The translations under genes and the position numbers were made by a program. 7,989 nt of DNA from Flavobacteriaceae bacterium. GTDB taxonomy: Bacteria; Bacteroidota; Bacteroidia; Flavobacteriales; Flavobacteriaceae. Under the pieces are notes generated by a model. It had not been told where the DNA came from and searched no databases. It was given only the letters and a program-made list of their open reading frames with translations. Below, piece after piece: positions 5,694 to 7,989 of the stretch (within the stretch, counting starts at the first letter, position 1; every line of letters starts with the position of its first letter). Location: assembly GCA_029247985.1 (NCBI GenBank), contig JAQWKF010000071.1:1-7989 (forward strand), written 5' to 3'.

Positions 5694-7835
5694 TTAGCGT
5701 TGAAGGGCAAGGGGTTTTCTGCCAATAAAGTTTAAATCTAACGCTTCTAAAATCGAAACTGCCTCGTTAACATACATATCCTTATTCAAAGACTTTTTCC
5801 AACGCTTACGCTTTTCAGCAAGTAGGGTATCTGTTTTCATTTTTGATAACTCATAAGGCAGCGATTCAAATGTCAGCGCATTGGAATATTCATTCAGTAT
5901 TTCAAATTGATCTGCAAAAGATTCGTCTTTTGCTATTTCATCTGAAAATAACTTGTAGTTCAATGAAAAATCGTTTTTATCTTGTTGCTCACGAACCCAT
6001 TTGGCGTTTTTATCAATGAGCTGAAACAAGGTGTCACGAGCCACACGAGAAGCACTTTCTTCAATAACCTGCTTATAGTTCTGATAGCCATCCCATTTGC
6101 TAAATGTAGCTGAAGCAATCTGATCCCACATCAATGGGTTTTCTTCATCTTTTTCGCCAATATCAACATAAGCATATTGGTCAGGGGCTACCACATCACT
6201 GTAAACGCCTTCTAGCTGGGTTGACTTACCCGTAATGCGATAGAATTTTTCCGTAGTAAATTTCAAAGCACCTAAATCGCCATAGGTACTCTTAGAAACA
6301 AAACGATTCAGTTCTATTATATTCTGAACAGTTCCTTTACCAAAAGTTTGCTTGCTCCCCAAAACAACAGCTCTTTCATAGTCTTGCATGGCAGCCGCTA
6401 AAATCTCAGAGGCTGAAGCAGAAAGCTCATTGACCATAATGACAAGTGGACCGTCCCAAAGTGTCTTACCATCTCGATCTTTTAAAACCTTACTCCCAGC
6501 ATCACTTGTCTTTACCTGAACAACAGGCCCTTCATCAATGAAGAAACCAGCCATATCCACAACTGTTTGAAGGGAACCGCCTCCATTATTTCGCAAATCA
6601 ATAACCAAGCCCTGAACCCCTTGTTGTTTGAGTCGAATTATTTCTTGCTCCATGTCCTTTGCAGCATTGCGCTCTTTGTAATCCTTAAAATCAACATAGA
6701 ATTTAGGCAAGTGAATTAATCCGAATGTTTTGCCTCCTTTTTGGATTAGTGATGACTTCAAATACGATTCTTCTAGTTCAACAGTATCGCGTTTGATTGC
6801 TACTTCCTCTATTGTACCATCTACCCGCTTTATAGTTAGATAAACCGTCGTTTCAGCTGGTCCCTTAATTAGTTTAATAGCATCATCTAGGCGCATGGAT
6901 TGAACGTCAACGGGATCGCCTTCTTCTTGACGCACCATCATAATTTGGTCACCAACTTCAATTGACTGGTCGCGCCATATGGGTCCTCCTGAAATCACAT
7001 CAACAATTTTGATGACTTGATTTCGCTTGGTAAGTCGGGCGCCAATTCCTTCATACTTTCCAGACATAGATGCATCAAAACGGTCTTTGTCTACGGGAGC
7101 GAAATAAACAGAATGTGGGTCAAACTGAGTTACAAAAGCATTGAGATAGCTTCCAAACCAATCTTCTTCGCGTACGTCTTCCATTAGAGAAAAATAGTTT
7201 TCCATGTTTTCGCGAGTAATACCTCGAGCCTCTTCCTCTAAGGTTTCAAATGTTTTGGGTACATAGCTTTTATCTTTTGCAGCCAGCTTTTCTTCCTCTT
7301 CTAACTTGTTGTGTAAAATATTAAGGGTGGAGAGTTTAAGTTGTTTGCGCCACTTTTCTGTTTTTTGTCGCAAAGTGCCAGGATGTTGTTGATTTTCATA
7401 ATCCACATTTATCTCCTCTTTTTTAGTGAAATCAAAGGGCTTTTCTAAAATCTCGAGATAGAATAATTTGGTTTCATTTCTGCGCTCCAAATAAAGGGTG
7501 TAAACCAAATCAAAAAAATTTGTTTGCAAAGCCCTAAACTCGTCGTCCAATGCATACTTGTATCGGTCAAATTGAGCGATATCCTTTTTAAGAAAATACC
7601 GTTTTTGACCGTCGAGCATTTCCAGAAAGGTATTGTACAAATCTTCAGAAAAGTCGTTGCTTATGTCTTTAGGGTCGAAGTGTCCGCGTTGCATGAAATA
7701 TGCAATTAGCTCCATAAGGAGTTTATCTTTTGAAGTATCTTCAGAAAATTGATGCGTTGTTGGGGTATTAAGGCGAGTCCATGCCACTAGCATTAGGACA
7801 ACAAAAAACAGAGGGACAAATAACTTTTTTTTCAT
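5694..7835 (-). CDS. prc: Periplasmic tail-specific (C-terminal processing) protease, S41 family, Prc/Tsp type
   Basis: This is a 713-residue serine-lysine protease that degrades or trims envelope proteins from their C-termini. A signal peptide or signal anchor (MKKK then a hydrophobic run to about residue 19, no lipobox cysteine) precedes a long helical N-terminal domain (about 25-235). A PDZ domain follows at about 255-340 (YEGIGARL, GDQIMMV, LIKGPAETTVYL). The S41 catalytic domain holds RNNGGGSL (415-422), NELSASASEI with predicted nucleophile Ser474, and TFGKGTVQ with Lys500 and Gln504. A C-terminal helical extension from about 545 marks the long Prc type, rather than the short CtpA/CtpB type. 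The frame is open to a TTG at 7853, but the ATG at 7835 gives a clean signal peptide and is preferred. It converges on rodA with a one-base gap and diverges from the surE-like gene. E. coli Prc processes FtsI and degrades MepS; whether this one does so is inference. Confidence 0.94.
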   Translation of the reverse strand: MKKKLFVPLFFVVLMLVAWTRLNTPTTHQFSEDTSKDKLLMELIAYFMQRGHFDPKDISNDFSEDLYNTFLEMLDGQKRYFLKKDIAQFDRYKYALDDEFRALQTNFFDLVYTLYLERRNETKLFYLEILEKPFDFTKKEEINVDYENQQHPGTLRQKTEKWRKQLKLSTLNILHNKLEEEEKLAAKDKSYVPKTFETLEEEARGITRENMENYFSLMEDVREEDWFGSYLNAFVTQFDPHSVYFAPVDKDRFDASMSGKYEGIGARLTKRNQVIKIVDVISGGPIWRDQSIEVGDQIMMVRQEEGDPVDVQSMRLDDAIKLIKGPAETTVYLTIKRVDGTIEEVAIKRDTVELEESYLKSSLIQKGGKTFGLIHLPKFYVDFKDYKERNAAKDMEQEIIRLKQQGVQGLVIDLRNNGGGSLQTVVDMAGFFIDEGPVVQVKTSDAGSKVLKDRDGKTLWDGPLVIMVNELSASASEILAAAMQDYERAVVLGSKQTFGKGTVQNIIELNRFVSKSTYGDLGALKFTTEKFYRITGKSTQLEGVYSDVVAPDQYAYVDIGEKDEENPLMWDQIASATFSKWDGYQNYKQVIEESASRVARDTLFQLIDKNAKWVREQQDKNDFSLNYKLFSDEIAKDESFADQFEILNEYSNALTFESLPYELSKMKTDTLLAEKRKRWKKSLNKDMYVNEAVSILEALDLNFIGRKPLALQR

Positions 7836-7963
7836 AATTCTCTTTGGAAGCAAGGTTAAAAATACAGCTTTTTCGTAACTTTTTTAACAACTATTCCATA
7901 ACCGTGCCAAAAAAAGCAAATATGATGCTGTCATTGCGTATTTTTATCTTTCAAAACTAATGT
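7836..7963. promoter_or_regulatory. Divergent intergenic region presumed to carry promoters for prc (-) and surE (+)
   Basis: This 128-base A/T-rich stretch is the longest non-coding interval in the window, and both flanking genes are read away from it, so promoters for both should lie here. Searching by eye for the Bacteroidota sigma pattern (TTG near -33, TAnnTTTG near -7) gives only partial hits. One is TATCTTTC at 7945-7952 on the plus strand, a 7 of 8 match, but no TTG sits at the right distance upstream. The other is CATATTTG on the minus strand near 7917-7924, with its nearest TTG about 27 bases upstream, which is too far. No hairpin, operator-like dyad or riboswitch was recognised. 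The regulatory role is inferred from gene orientation only. Confidence 0.4.
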
Positions 7964-7989
7964 ATGAAAAAGCCTTTAATTCTTGTAAC
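7964..7989 (+). CDS. surE: Probable SurE (5'/3'-nucleotidase, survival protein), only the first codons visible
   Basis: The final 26 bases read ATG followed by codons giving MKKPLILV and the first two bases of a probable Thr codon, then run off the window. This matches the usual SurE N-terminus, where a short beta strand leads into a T/S-N-D-D-G metal-binding motif that would start just beyond the edge. SurE is a cytoplasmic metal-dependent nucleoside monophosphate phosphatase. I recall surE lying divergently beside the Prc-type protease gene in Flavobacteriia, which supports the call. An ATG four bases upstream (7960) opens a different frame and fits no family I recognise. With only eight codons this is a reasonable guess, not proof. 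Confidence 0.6.

Noticed and set aside
7836..7853. Longer protease start at a TTG (minus strand, 7853), adding six residues
   Set aside because: The ATG at 7835 begins a standard signal peptide (Met then three Lys then a hydrophobic core). The extra residues add nothing recognisable.
7960..7989. Alternative ATG at 7960 in another frame at the right edge
   Set aside because: It would read MYEKAFNSCN, which fits no family I know. The ATG at 7964 gives a SurE-like start.
1..7989. An undescribed system, mobile element, CRISPR array or defence island
   Set aside because: Every interval above 128 bases is occupied by a recognisable housekeeping gene. No direct repeats, inverted terminal repeats, transposase, integrase or composition shift were seen.

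Overview
This window is a chromosomal, AT-rich housekeeping segment that reads as Bacteroidota, most likely Flavobacteriia or a close relative. The evidence is the purH-mreB-mreC-mreD-mrdA-rodA gene order, the flavobacterial look of the MreB and PBP2 sequences, and the lack of recognisable Shine-Dalgarno motifs before the start codons, which instead follow A/T-rich stretches. The assignment is from recognition, not from a search.

Positions 2-235 hold the last 77 codons of purH (purine biosynthesis). Thirty bases later comes a tight same-strand block encoding the cell-elongation machinery (elongasome, Rod complex): mreB (266-1294), mreC (1303-2103), mreD (2096-2596), mrdA/PBP2 (2596-4458) and rodA (4451-5692). 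Gaps within the block are +8, -8, -1 and -8 bases, so the five genes are almost certainly one transcript with coupled translation. MreB forms cytoplasmic filaments. MreC and MreD link these across the inner membrane to PBP2 (transpeptidase) and RodA (SEDS glycosyltransferase), which together build lateral-wall peptidoglycan.

On the opposite strand, ending one base after rodA, is a full-length tail-specific (C-terminal processing) periplasmic protease of the Prc/Tsp type (5694-7835). A 128-base divergent intergenic region follows. The window closes with the first codons of a plus-strand gene at 7964 whose start resembles SurE (survival protein, 5'/3'-nucleotidase).

I see no mobile element, CRISPR array, tRNA/rRNA, integration scar or foreign-looking composition, and no intergenic stretch above 128 bases. 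I found no evidence of a previously undescribed system. The points worth a second look lie inside known families: a cysteine cluster between the catalytic motifs of PBP2, an apparent extra membrane hairpin in RodA, and two identical 8-base coupling overlaps in the operon.
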